13,527 nucleotides of DNA, taken from positions 1-13,527 of the forward strand of contig CAJQNM010000537.1 of assembly GCA_905479665.1 (NCBI GenBank), given 5' to 3'. The notes below the pieces were generated by a model. The model searched no databases and had not been told where the DNA came from. It saw nothing but the letters and a program-made list of their open reading frames with translations. The stretch comes from an uncultured Saprospiraceae bacterium (GTDB lineage Bacteria; Bacteroidota; Bacteroidia; Chitinophagales; Saprospiraceae). Below, piece by piece: positions 1-7,071 of the stretch (the first letter of the stretch is position 1; the number at the start of each line of letters is the position of its first letter). The translations under genes and the position numbers were made by a program.

Positions 1-216
1 TATATCCAACCTTTTACTGATGGGAATAAGCGAACAGCTAGAATAATTAGCAATACACTATTGATGGGATCGGAAATATGTCCCCTTTCGTTTCGCACGG
101 TAGATTCACTACACTACAAGAAGGCGATGCTATTATTTTACGAGCAAAATAATTTGACAGTATTTAAGCAGATATTTATTGATCAGTTTGAGTTTGCTGT
201 AAATAATTATTTTTAG
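1..216 (+). CDS. Fic-family protein, C-terminal part (5' end outside window)
   Basis: The open frame runs from base 1 to a TAG at 214-216 and encodes about 71 residues. It starts with the Fic core motif, read as IQPFTDGNKRTAR, followed by a helical tail ending in EFAVNNYF. Fic proteins usually transfer AMP or another nucleotide-derived group to a target hydroxyl, and the His of the HxFx(D/E)GN(G/K)R motif is the catalytic base. Here the codon at that place is CAA (Gln, bases 7-9), so the copy may be inactive or divergent, unless this is a sequence error. The conserved Phe, Asp, Gly, Asn and both Arg positions are kept. The first part of the protein, including any inhibitory helix, is outside the window. 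The gene converges on the permease gene downstream, and its last 21 codons are repeated at 789-854. Family assignment is fairly sure; activity is not. Confidence 0.82.
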   Translation, partial: YIQPFTDGNKRTARIISNTLLMGSEICPLSFRTVDSLHYKKAMLLFYEQNNLTVFKQIFIDQFEFAVNNYF

Positions 217-275
217 AGAAAGTTTCAAGCCAAGTTCTTAAATATTTCGTGGATCACTTATTCCTGACGCAATGA
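150..275 (+). repeat. Direct repeat, copy A (Fic tail plus flank)
   Basis: This segment matches 788-912 at an offset of 638 bases, which becomes 639 after a one-base indel just past the stop codon. It holds the last codons of the Fic gene, its stop, an AT-rich spacer and the complement of the sequence encoding SLRQE plus stop, which is the end of an FtsX permease. Within the shared codons the copies differ only at third positions (Phe TTT/TTC, Ile ATA/ATC, Gln CAG/CAA, Ala GCT/GCC), so both descend from genes that were under protein-level selection. Confidence 0.85.
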
Positions 276-306
276 CTTATTTTGCTTTCAAAGCTGGCTT
301 TGCTCG
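258..306 (-). pseudogene. Decayed 3' end of an FtsX-type permease gene
   Basis: Read on the minus strand, the segment encodes AKPALKAK and then, after a +1 shift, KSLRQE and TAA. This matches the end of FtsX/MacB permeases, such as the intact gene just downstream, which ends in AVKAALSNPINSLRQE. The two halves are in different frames and nothing recognisable extends further upstream, so only a scrap of about 16 codons remains. It sits behind the Fic gene in the same convergent arrangement as the intact permease behind the second Fic tail. The match is short, so the call is tentative. Confidence 0.45.
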
Positions 307-673
307 TATAGGTCTACGACTGGAAATTGAAAGACAAAAAGATATTTGAAAGAACGGATGGCAGTGTTTCAGGGATCGCTAGTAATCTTGGTGGGAAATC
401 CGCCTTATTTATTTTAGGGCTGGTAAGCTGTAAATCCGAGATGGGCGAAATAGTGTCCGAGCATCACGAAAGACCCCAGAAGATCTGCTCTTGCTGGGAT
501 TCAGGCGTCAAGCGCTACAACTATCGATCAAGGCGTGTTTATTTCGTTCCGGATTTTCAGCTTGCCAGGCCGTTAAGATCATTGATTGATTTTCGACGAA
601 GGAGAAATCATGGTACAGTGTATCATGAAGCGATATGACCGTGAAACGGTTGGGTGGCAGCGGCGGCTTTTCT

Positions 674-734
674 TCCCGCGGTACCGCGGGACCGCCAAAA
701 GTTTGCCGGTCCGCGACTCTCGAAAGTCGCGAGA
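674..734. repeat. Cluster of strong palindromes (REP-like element?)
   Basis: Three inverted repeats follow each other in a GC-rich island. The first is a perfect 18-bp palindrome at 674-691 centred on GTAC. The second is GGACCG at 689-694 pairing with CGGTCC at 707-712 across a 12-nt loop, and it extends with one bulge into the flanking CGCG. The third is CGCGACT at 712-718 pairing with AGTCGCG at 725-731 across a 6-nt loop. Stems share bases, so alternative folds compete. The composition differs from the AT-rich surroundings, which suggests a dispersed palindromic element or a mobile-element remnant. Confidence 0.6.
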
Positions 735-785
735 CTCTTCGGAGCGGAGCCAATTAATATAACTGCATTTTATCGCCGAAATCTC

Positions 786-854
786 AGTAATTTGACAGTA
801 TTCAAGCAGATCTTTATTGATCAATTTGAGTTTGCCGTAAATAATTATTTTTAG
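786..854 (+). pseudogene. Truncated second copy of the Fic-family gene (last 22 codons)
   Basis: The codons read SNLTVFKQIFIDQFEFAVNNYF and then TAG. From the second residue on they are identical in protein to the end of the Fic gene at 1-216. Nothing Fic-like precedes them: upstream sequence in the same frame is unrelated and runs into the palindrome cluster. The four base differences from the intact tail in the shared codons are all silent, so the source gene was functional until it diverged, and truncation came later. The fragment keeps the original arrangement of Fic tail facing the permease tail, with 39 bases between the two stop codons. It is too short to act as a protein by itself. 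Confidence 0.8.
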
Positions 855-912
855 ATAAAAGCTTCAAGCTAAACTTAAAAAATTTGCGCCTCACTATTCC
901 TGACGCAACGAA
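788..912 (+). repeat. Direct repeat, copy B (Fic tail plus permease tail)
   Basis: This is the partner of the segment at 150-275. In this copy the right side is intact: the shared end sequence (ATTCCTGACGCAA at 896-908) belongs to the functional permease gene on the minus strand, while the left side is a truncated Fic gene. Copy A is the mirror case, with an intact Fic and a broken permease tail. Together they mark the ends of a duplicated fic-permease unit. Confidence 0.82.
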
Positions 913-3296
913 TTAATCGGATTACTCAATGCCGCCTTCACTGCATGAAAACTGGTGGTTATGACCGTGAGGACGATCACAACAATCAGTGCAAGTAGAA
1001 AGAGCTTGTAATTTAATTGGGTATGGTAGGAAAATGTCTCTAGCCATTTATTCATGAAATACCAGGCTGCAATAAATGCTGGGATACTGGCCAAGGCGAC
1101 CAAGAACACAAAATTTCGGGTAAGCAGAATGACTATGTTGGAGGTATTGGCACCTAATATTTTTCGCACCCCTATTTCTTTTGTCCGTTGTTCGGCCGTA
1201 AATGATGCTAGACCGAGGAGGCCCAAACAGGCAATCAAAATCATCAGTATACTAAACAAAGTGAAGATGCGTGCACGCACTTGATCGGCATGGTACAATT
1301 CCATAAAGGCGACATCGATAAATTCAAATTCAAAAGGACTCCCTGGATAAACCTCATTCCAGCCTTGCTCGACACTGGCGATGATCTTAGAAAGGTCATT
1401 GTTGTTTTGTGGATTCATCCGCACCACAATTTCTGAGTTTGGTGTTCGTGGCCGGAAGACAAGAGCAGAGATCGGATCGTACAAGGATTGCTGATGAAAG
1501 TCGCTGACCACCCCAATTACCTGAGCAAATGGCAGCGTATCAATGCCTTGAAATTGAATCTTTTTTCCAATGGGATCTTGCCACCCCATTCGTTTTACCA
1601 TAGACTCGTTGACAATCGCGGCCAGAGTGCTATCGGTGCCATAATCAAGACTAAAATTTCGACCCACTACAAAATCAACACCCAGAGTGCTGAAAAAATC
1701 ATAGTCAACGGCGTAATTATCAACCCCGTAGGCGTCGACGACTCCCTCCGAATTCTCAACACTCATCACCTGTTTACCAAAACCTTGTCCTGGGATGGTA
1801 CTGGAACTGGCCATTGCTGTAATCCTGGGGTTTTGTAATAATTTCTGCCGGAAGACGGAATATTTTTCGACATCTTCCCTGCTCTGCAGACTTATAGTCA
1901 TCAAGTGTTCTTTGTCAAATCCCAGCTCCTTATCGCGCAGATAATTCATTTGGTCATAAATAATGCCGGTACCAATAATCATAAATAGGGTGATGGCAAA
2001 TTGCAAGGTGACCAGTGCCATCCTAAATTTTGGATTTCCGGCGCCTGTTCCAAGTTTTCCCTTGAGCACGGAGATTGGTTTGAAACCTGATAAATAAAAC
2101 GCAGGGTAGCTTCCTCCCAGAATGCCCGTCAAGAGAAGAATAATCAAAGAACCCAGCAGTATAGGAAGCGAAAACAAATGTGCTCGAGATAGCTCAAGAT
2201 CAAAGGCATGATTGAAGGCAGGCAACAGCAGAAGAACCAATCCAAAACTAACCACTAATGCAAACATTGAAAACACGACCGACTCTGCCAGAAACTGACC
2301 GATCAATTGTCGTCGCTCACTGCCCAGTACTTTTCTGATACCTACCTCCATGGCACGTTTAGTTGCACGCGCAGTAGCCAGGTTCATGTAGTTTATGCAG
2401 GCAATGAGCAGTATGAAAACGGCCACTGCCCCAAAAATGTAAATGAATCCCATCTCGCCAACTGGTTCGGGCTCTCCTTCAAAATCAGATTTGAGGTGAA
2501 TATCAGCCAGGTTAATTAATTCGTACTTGACGGTAATGTCAAATTGATCGAAAATGACAGCTACATGATTCTTGATGATATCAGAGAGCTTGGCTTCAAA
2601 AGCGACGGGATCCGTACCTTCTTTGAGTAGGACATAAGTATAGATGCCAAATCCTCCCCAGTTACCTGGATTGGGATTCATCAAATTTTCACTGGAGCTG
2701 GCTGAAATGATGGCCTTTGGTATGATATGCGCGTACGAGGGAAAGTCTTGATAAACACCCGTCACTTTGTAGTCACTATCACCCGTTGTATTCAATGTCT
2801 GGCCGAGAGGGTCCTGTGTACCGAAGATTCGATCGGCCACCGTTTTCGACAAGATGATCGAGTTCGGTTGATGTAGTGCAGTGTGTTCGTCTCCGAGTAA
2901 GAAGTCAATGGTAAATATTTCTGCCAGTGTGGAATCAGCCAGAAATACATCTTCCTCTAGAAATATTTTGTCACCAAGCTGCAAGGTTGTTTCACCATTC
3001 GGAATAAAGCGTACAAATTGCTCCACCTCGGGATAGTCGGCCTTGAGTTGCATCCCCAATGGGGTCTGAGTTACTGCCCATCGAAACGCGTCATCGGGTT
3101 CGGCAATGTCAGAAGATATGCGATAAATTTGTTCGTGATTCTCGTGAAAGCGATCATAGCGAAATTCGTTGATCACATATAGGAGGATAAATAGGGTAGC
3201 CGCAACTCCTAGGGTCAATCCTAGGACATTTAGCAACGTATATACGGGTTGGCGTTTAATACCGCGCATGGTCATGCGCCAATAATTCTTCAGCAT
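894..3296 (-). CDS. ABC transporter permease, two-module FtsX/MacB type
   Basis: This 800-residue inner-membrane protein is built from two tandem permease modules, the usual Bacteroidota form. The first module has a transmembrane helix at about 20-42, a periplasmic MacB-PCD-like domain at about 45-275, and an FtsX domain with helices near 285-305, 338-360 and 378-402. The second has a helix at about 428-447, a periplasmic domain to about 670, and helices near 676-698, 725-747 and 765-785. Each FtsX domain carries the signature EVGIRKVLGS (317-326) or EIGVRKILGA (707-716), and the protein ends in NPINSLRQE. Such permeases work with a separate LolD/MacB-like ATPase and move lipoproteins, peptides or drugs by mechanotransmission; no ATPase is encoded here, so the substrate is unknown. 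The start MLKNYW matches the family N-terminus. The gene lies 246 bp downstream of the DUF1552 gene and probably has its own promoter. Confidence 0.93.
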   Translation of the reverse strand: MLKNYWRMTMRGIKRQPVYTLLNVLGLTLGVAATLFILLYVINEFRYDRFHENHEQIYRISSDIAEPDDAFRWAVTQTPLGMQLKADYPEVEQFVRFIPNGETTLQLGDKIFLEEDVFLADSTLAEIFTIDFLLGDEHTALHQPNSIILSKTVADRIFGTQDPLGQTLNTTGDSDYKVTGVYQDFPSYAHIIPKAIISASSSENLMNPNPGNWGGFGIYTYVLLKEGTDPVAFEAKLSDIIKNHVAVIFDQFDITVKYELINLADIHLKSDFEGEPEPVGEMGFIYIFGAVAVFILLIACINYMNLATARATKRAMEVGIRKVLGSERRQLIGQFLAESVVFSMFALVVSFGLVLLLLPAFNHAFDLELSRAHLFSLPILLGSLIILLLTGILGGSYPAFYLSGFKPISVLKGKLGTGAGNPKFRMALVTLQFAITLFMIIGTGIIYDQMNYLRDKELGFDKEHLMTISLQSREDVEKYSVFRQKLLQNPRITAMASSSTIPGQGFGKQVMSVENSEGVVDAYGVDNYAVDYDFFSTLGVDFVVGRNFSLDYGTDSTLAAIVNESMVKRMGWQDPIGKKIQFQGIDTLPFAQVIGVVSDFHQQSLYDPISALVFRPRTPNSEIVVRMNPQNNNDLSKIIASVEQGWNEVYPGSPFEFEFIDVAFMELYHADQVRARIFTLFSILMILIACLGLLGLASFTAEQRTKEIGVRKILGANTSNIVILLTRNFVFLVALASIPAFIAAWYFMNKWLETFSYHTQLNYKLFLLALIVVIVLTVITTSFHAVKAALSNPINSLRQE

Positions 3297-3410
3297 ATCT
3301 ATCGAATGACTTTTTATGACTAATCGAGTACGACAATAGTCAAGGTAGAGAGATGAAGATACAAATACTTGAGGTACTTCCCTAAGGGGCTGACGATTAG
3401 TAAGTTCCCC

Positions 3411-3441
3411 ATTTAGACGACGTTATTTTGAATTTAGACGA
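3411..3441. promoter_or_regulatory. Paired direct repeats upstream of the permease gene
   Basis: The 10-mer ATTTAGACGA occurs at 3411-3420 and again at 3432-3441, with a start-to-start distance of 21 bp, about two turns of the helix. It lies about 115-145 bp before the permease start, in a 246-bp spacer that otherwise shows no gene. Two same-orientation half-sites at this spacing are the layout bound by dimeric regulators such as LytTR-family response regulators. No regulator can be named from this window, and no Bacteroidota TAnnTTTG -7 box was found in the spacer. Confidence 0.35.
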
Positions 3442-3542
3442 GGCATAAAAAATAAGCATAGTGGGGCTACGTGAATTTTTTGTAACGAAGTATAAATTCA
3501 AAAGAACCAGTGTAAAGGAGGAAGTTATTTTTCTTCAGTCCC

Positions 3543-4922
3543 TTAAACGAGCAATTCACAAAAGGGGCCTTCTCCATCGGCAAATTGTTGTGATGGAAGA
3601 TCCATGGCATGCAGCATGGTTTGATAGAGACCAGCCAAAGGAGTCTTGCTTTCATACTGCACGTGCTGGCCGGTTTTAAATTTATTGCCACCACGACCTC
3701 CCAGCACAATCGGTAGATCATAGGGGGAGTGCCGATCACCATCGCTCAGACCAGACCCAAATAATACCATGCTCGAATCAAGTAAGGTGCCATCACCGTC
3801 GGGAATCGCATCAAGTCGCTCCAACATGTAATTGTATTGCTCAATGTGCCACTTGCTGATGAGCTGATATTGGCTCAACATGCGTGGATCTCTGTTGTGG
3901 TGTGAGACGGAATGATGCGAATCACTCACCCCATCGAGAAACGAGAAATTGCGTGAGCTGACCGAATTGCCAAACATGAAGGTGGCTACGCGCGAAGCGT
4001 CACTCCAAAAAGCCAGTACCATAATATCAATCATGAGACGCACCTTCTTTGTGATGTCTACTCCCTCAGAGTATTCGGCCCACTCATCGATGCGCAAGTC
4101 CATCTTCTGCAATTCCTTGCGTACATCTGGTGTGATGCGTGCCGCAAAATCCTCCAAATTTGCCGGTTGATTAATTCGTTTTTCAACGGAACGAACGGCC
4201 TCTAAATATTCACCTAATTTGTTTTGGTCCTCAATTCCCAGTCGTCGTTCCAATACTTTGGTATCCGCTTTGACCAGGTCGAGTACGCTTTTCTTATACG
4301 GGTCGGGAGGCAAGGGCTTTTTCCCGGGTATGTGATTGCGAAACATCCGATCGAAGGCAAATCGCGGTTCAATTTCGCGCGGACATGGGGTAGACGGAGT
4401 AGCCCAAGAAATGGTTCCTCCGTAAAGCCGTGTGAATCCCACAGCCAGATCAACACCACTTCTGATTCGATCGATGCCATATTGCAAGGACGGAAAAAGG
4501 GTTTCATTTCCGATGTGCTGTGCCATTATTTGATCGACCGAGGTCCCACCAGCATTCACCTTAGCATCGACGGTGCGGGTGATTGGCATGGAGGTGAGGA
4601 AATTTGCCGTTTTGGTATAGTGCCCATCAAACCTACTGATGGAGTTTTTATTCATCAGACCACTCAGCACCAGCACTTTGTCTTTGACACCAGAAAGCGG
4701 TGATAATATTTCGGAAAATTCAAAATCAGAGCCCGTGCCGGTGGGTGTCCAAGCTGGAGGGTACGCACCATTTGGCATGAAGAGACAGGCAAAGCGCTGT
4801 GGTCTCTTGGTGGGGGTGCTCGCAAATACCGAAGATGGATACAAGCTGTGCATGAAGGGGAGGGCGACGGTTGCACCCAAACCTTTTAGCAACCTCCTTC
4901 TCGAAAAAGCGTGTTCACTCAT
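3543..4922 (-). CDS. DUF1552 family protein with Tat signal
   Basis: The 459-residue product begins with a twin-arginine signal, SRRRLLKGLG at 7-16, followed by a hydrophobic stretch and a likely cleavage near VFA-STP (33-36). It should therefore be folded in the cytoplasm and exported by Tat. The body, from RFACLFMPNGAYPPAW onward, matches DUF1552, a family of unknown activity that is almost always encoded next to DUF1592/DUF1588/DUF1587 proteins. A conserved-looking segment FGSGLSDGDRHS near the C-terminus and several His residues (for example SDSHHSVSHHNRD) could bind metal, but this is a guess. The start codon overlaps the stop of the upstream gene by four bases (ATGA at 4919-4922), which implies translational coupling. 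Family call is strong; function is unknown. Several long frames on the opposite strand are shadows. Confidence 0.9.
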   Translation of the reverse strand: MSEHAFSRRRLLKGLGATVALPFMHSLYPSSVFASTPTKRPQRFACLFMPNGAYPPAWTPTGTGSDFEFSEILSPLSGVKDKVLVLSGLMNKNSISRFDGHYTKTANFLTSMPITRTVDAKVNAGGTSVDQIMAQHIGNETLFPSLQYGIDRIRSGVDLAVGFTRLYGGTISWATPSTPCPREIEPRFAFDRMFRNHIPGKKPLPPDPYKKSVLDLVKADTKVLERRLGIEDQNKLGEYLEAVRSVEKRINQPANLEDFAARITPDVRKELQKMDLRIDEWAEYSEGVDITKKVRLMIDIMVLAFWSDASRVATFMFGNSVSSRNFSFLDGVSDSHHSVSHHNRDPRMLSQYQLISKWHIEQYNYMLERLDAIPDGDGTLLDSSMVLFGSGLSDGDRHSPYDLPIVLGGRGGNKFKTGQHVQYESKTPLAGLYQTMLHAMDLPSQQFADGEGPFCELLV

Positions 4923-6997
4923 AGTACATTGTCTTTATACTGATCGACCTGATCACTGCGCCGATGTCGAAACGGATAACTGTTGACGAGTCCAATCAAA
5001 AAGTCTTCTCCCTTAAAATTAGACTTTATCATTTGATTTTTCAAGTTGTTGATCGTGTGGGTGTCTAGAAAAAGCAGTCCACGGCCCAAGGCGTAGGATA
5101 GCATTTTACGGGTGAGGTTTTCGGCAAATTTGTCTTTATCCTGCAGGAGGATGCTTCGTAATTCAAGAGGGCCATCAAAGGCGATTTGGTCGGCGCCCCA
5201 AATTCCACTGGCATCAATGGCTACTGTTCCTTCTCGATACCCATCGCGCCATCTTCCGATCGCATCAAAATTCTCCAAGCCAAAACCGATCGGGTCCATC
5301 TTTTGGTGACAGCCTTGACATTCAGAGGGCTCTCGGTGAAATTCCAATAAGCCGCGCAAGTCAAACTCATCTTTTACATGGCCTCTGGCTTCAACCAGAT
5401 CGGGCACGTCTGGGGGAGGTGGTGGAATCCGTGTACCTAGCAGATTTTCTAAAACCCATTGGCCCCGCAAGACAGGACTAGTTCGAGTAGGAAGAGAAGT
5501 TGCAGCCAGTACGGCACCCATGCCCAGGATACCTCCTCTGGGCTGCTCGGTAAAATGCACAACCCGCATTTCCGAACCTACTACATTGGGCACTTGATAG
5601 TGCTGAGCAAGTTCCTCATTGATCAAACTAAAATCACTATCAATCAGTTTTAATAAATCGCCCTGTTTAAAAACATAATTAAAATATTCGATCACCTCTT
5701 GAGACAAGGCTTCTTTGAGCGATGAAGTAAATTCTGGAAATTTATTGGGGTCAGCTTGGTGGTTCCGAACTAAATCTTGAACGCCCAGCCATTGGGGGAC
5801 AAAGCTCTCTGAAAAGCGTTTGAATTTTGGATCGCTAATCATACGCTGCGCTTCGCGCCGCAATACAGTTGAATCATGCAAATTCTCGCGATAAGCCGCT
5901 TCATACAATTGTGCATCCGGCATCGAAGACCACAAGAAATAGGAGAGGCGGGAAGCCAACTCAAGATTGTTTACTTCATAGGGAGTGTTGGTAGGTAGGT
6001 TTGCCTCCATGCGAAAAAGAAACTTGGGAGAGACCAGCATCCTTTTAAATACAACAGCCAGTGCATCATCAAAAGCATTTTTTTTCTGCCAATTTTCTGT
6101 ATAAACGGTAGCGAAAAAAGTCAATAATTCCTCTTCCTCTTGCGGGTCAAGAAATCGACGATACGTTTTCCAAGCCAGCGGTAAAATAGTTTCGCGTGCT
6201 CGAATCGCGGGTTTAGACCAGAGCTCGATAGGATTGTCACCGCGACCTTTCCACCAGTTTCCAATTCGGCGAAAAACAGAGGGCTGGTATGACTTTGGAA
6301 CCAACCCAGACCAAAGATCATCGTCGGCTCGCACTTGCCTCATGATCGAATCGGCTGCTTCATAGTAGCGTTCCCAGAGGAGGGGAGTCATGTAGAGTAC
6401 CCTACTCTGATTATCAAAACCCTCTCCACCAGAAGCTTCAGAAGGGAAATATGCGAGCGCATCGAAATCTACACCCAGCAAATCCTTGACCGTGTAACCA
6501 TATTCACGATGACTCAATCGGCGCATGATTTGTGGTCCCGGATCTTTCTTGGCCAGAGCCTTGTCCAGGATACGATTTATGCCAGCGACCATAGTGTCTC
6601 GCTCCGCTTGGGTCATACGCGTGCGATTGTTCGGCGGCATCGTTTTATCCTCCACGGCTTTGACCACCTTCTGAAAAAGCTGCCCTCGCCGGGCTACATT
6701 AAAGGCGAAATCATATACATCCAGGTTCACTCCACCTTTGCTCTCCGCTGAATTATGGCAGGAGGAGCAATGAGCTCGGATATAAACACGGACATTTTTG
6801 TGAAAATCTTTATCAGCTGGTGTTTCTGCCGTAACCAGTAAGTGACCAAAGAGGCACACCAAAATGAGACCATATGAATGAATGAGGGACTGCACTGTGC
6901 GTAAAAAGATACAAAAAAACGAATGCTGTACCCGTGCTTGGTTTTCAGAATATGTCACCAACACCTCGATATCTGAGCTTGTCAGTGCACGAATCAT
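4919..6997 (-). CDS. DUF1592/DUF1588/DUF1587 cytochrome-like exported protein
   Basis: The frame encodes 692 residues. After a hydrophobic export segment at about 41-57 comes a cytochrome c-like domain with CSSCH at 77-81 and a possible axial Met in DKTMPPNNRT (120). Then follow DUF1587 (about 155-215, RRLSHREYGYTVKDLLGVD), DUF1595 (about 270-330), DUF1592 (about 340-465), DUF1588 (about 485-590) with a second CQGCH at 560-564, and DUF1585 (about 605-680). A five-proline run sits at 525-529. The two CxxCH motifs predict covalent haem in the periplasm, but no reaction is established for this family, which is common in planctomycetes and myxobacteria. The ATG at 6997 leaves about 40 residues before the hydrophobic segment; a GTG at 6895 (residue 35) would give an ordinary 22-residue signal peptide and may be the true start. 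An eight-A run (complement of 6078-6085) lies inside the gene. It is coupled to the DUF1552 gene. Confidence 0.9.
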   Translation of the reverse strand: MIRALTSSDIEVLVTYSENQARVQHSFFCIFLRTVQSLIHSYGLILVCLFGHLLVTAETPADKDFHKNVRVYIRAHCSSCHNSAESKGGVNLDVYDFAFNVARRGQLFQKVVKAVEDKTMPPNNRTRMTQAERDTMVAGINRILDKALAKKDPGPQIMRRLSHREYGYTVKDLLGVDFDALAYFPSEASGGEGFDNQSRVLYMTPLLWERYYEAADSIMRQVRADDDLWSGLVPKSYQPSVFRRIGNWWKGRGDNPIELWSKPAIRARETILPLAWKTYRRFLDPQEEEELLTFFATVYTENWQKKNAFDDALAVVFKRMLVSPKFLFRMEANLPTNTPYEVNNLELASRLSYFLWSSMPDAQLYEAAYRENLHDSTVLRREAQRMISDPKFKRFSESFVPQWLGVQDLVRNHQADPNKFPEFTSSLKEALSQEVIEYFNYVFKQGDLLKLIDSDFSLINEELAQHYQVPNVVGSEMRVVHFTEQPRGGILGMGAVLAATSLPTRTSPVLRGQWVLENLLGTRIPPPPPDVPDLVEARGHVKDEFDLRGLLEFHREPSECQGCHQKMDPIGFGLENFDAIGRWRDGYREGTVAIDASGIWGADQIAFDGPLELRSILLQDKDKFAENLTRKMLSYALGRGLLFLDTHTINNLKNQMIKSNFKGEDFLIGLVNSYPFRHRRSDQVDQYKDNVL

Positions 6998-7071
6998 AGA
7001 TATGACCTATCTTAAGGATGAAACGCTTGCTCACTCACCCGTTCATTCAGTCTCACGAACGACTTTAGTAT
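6998..7071. promoter_or_regulatory. Divergent intergenic region, DUF1592 operon / CHAT gene
   Basis: These 74 bases separate two divergent starts and should hold promoters for both, by position only. No Bacteroidota TAnnTTTG or TTTG box pair stands out. A short inverted repeat, CGTTC at 7040-7044 and GAACG at 7057-7061, lies about 10-30 bases before the CHAT start and could be an operator. If the DUF1592 gene really starts at the GTG at 6895, the shared region is about 176 bp. Confidence 0.3.

Larger units (their letters stand above)
217..893. other. Gene-poor 677-bp stretch with repeat and pseudogene remnants
   Basis: No intact conserved gene is visible between the Fic stop and the permease stop. 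The stretch holds, in order, a decayed permease 3' end on the minus strand (258-306), an unassigned stretch (about 307-610), a 50-codon ORF of doubtful status (610-762), a cluster of palindromes (674-734) and a truncated second Fic tail (786-854). An open frame of 103 codons at 327-638 has no recognisable domain and is not called. The pattern fits a recombination or duplication scar rather than an ordinary spacer between convergent genes. Confidence 0.6.

Noticed and set aside
327..638. Open frame of 103 codons on the plus strand between the Fic gene and the permease
   Set aside because: No domain, no signal peptide, an odd composition rich in Arg, Cys and Ser, and position inside a decayed repeat region. 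Opposite-strand frames over the same bases are equally open.
3297..3542. Small gene in the spacer between the DUF1552 and permease genes
   Set aside because: Open frames here start in the spacer and run into DUF1552 coding sequence in the wrong frame, with no domain visible.
4224..4703. Open frame of 159 codons opposite the DUF1552 gene
   Set aside because: It is the antisense shadow of a well-supported gene and its translation shows no recognisable family.
6335..6751. Open frame of 138 codons opposite the DUF1592 gene
   Set aside because: Shadow frame over conserved DUF1587 and cytochrome-like coding sequence.
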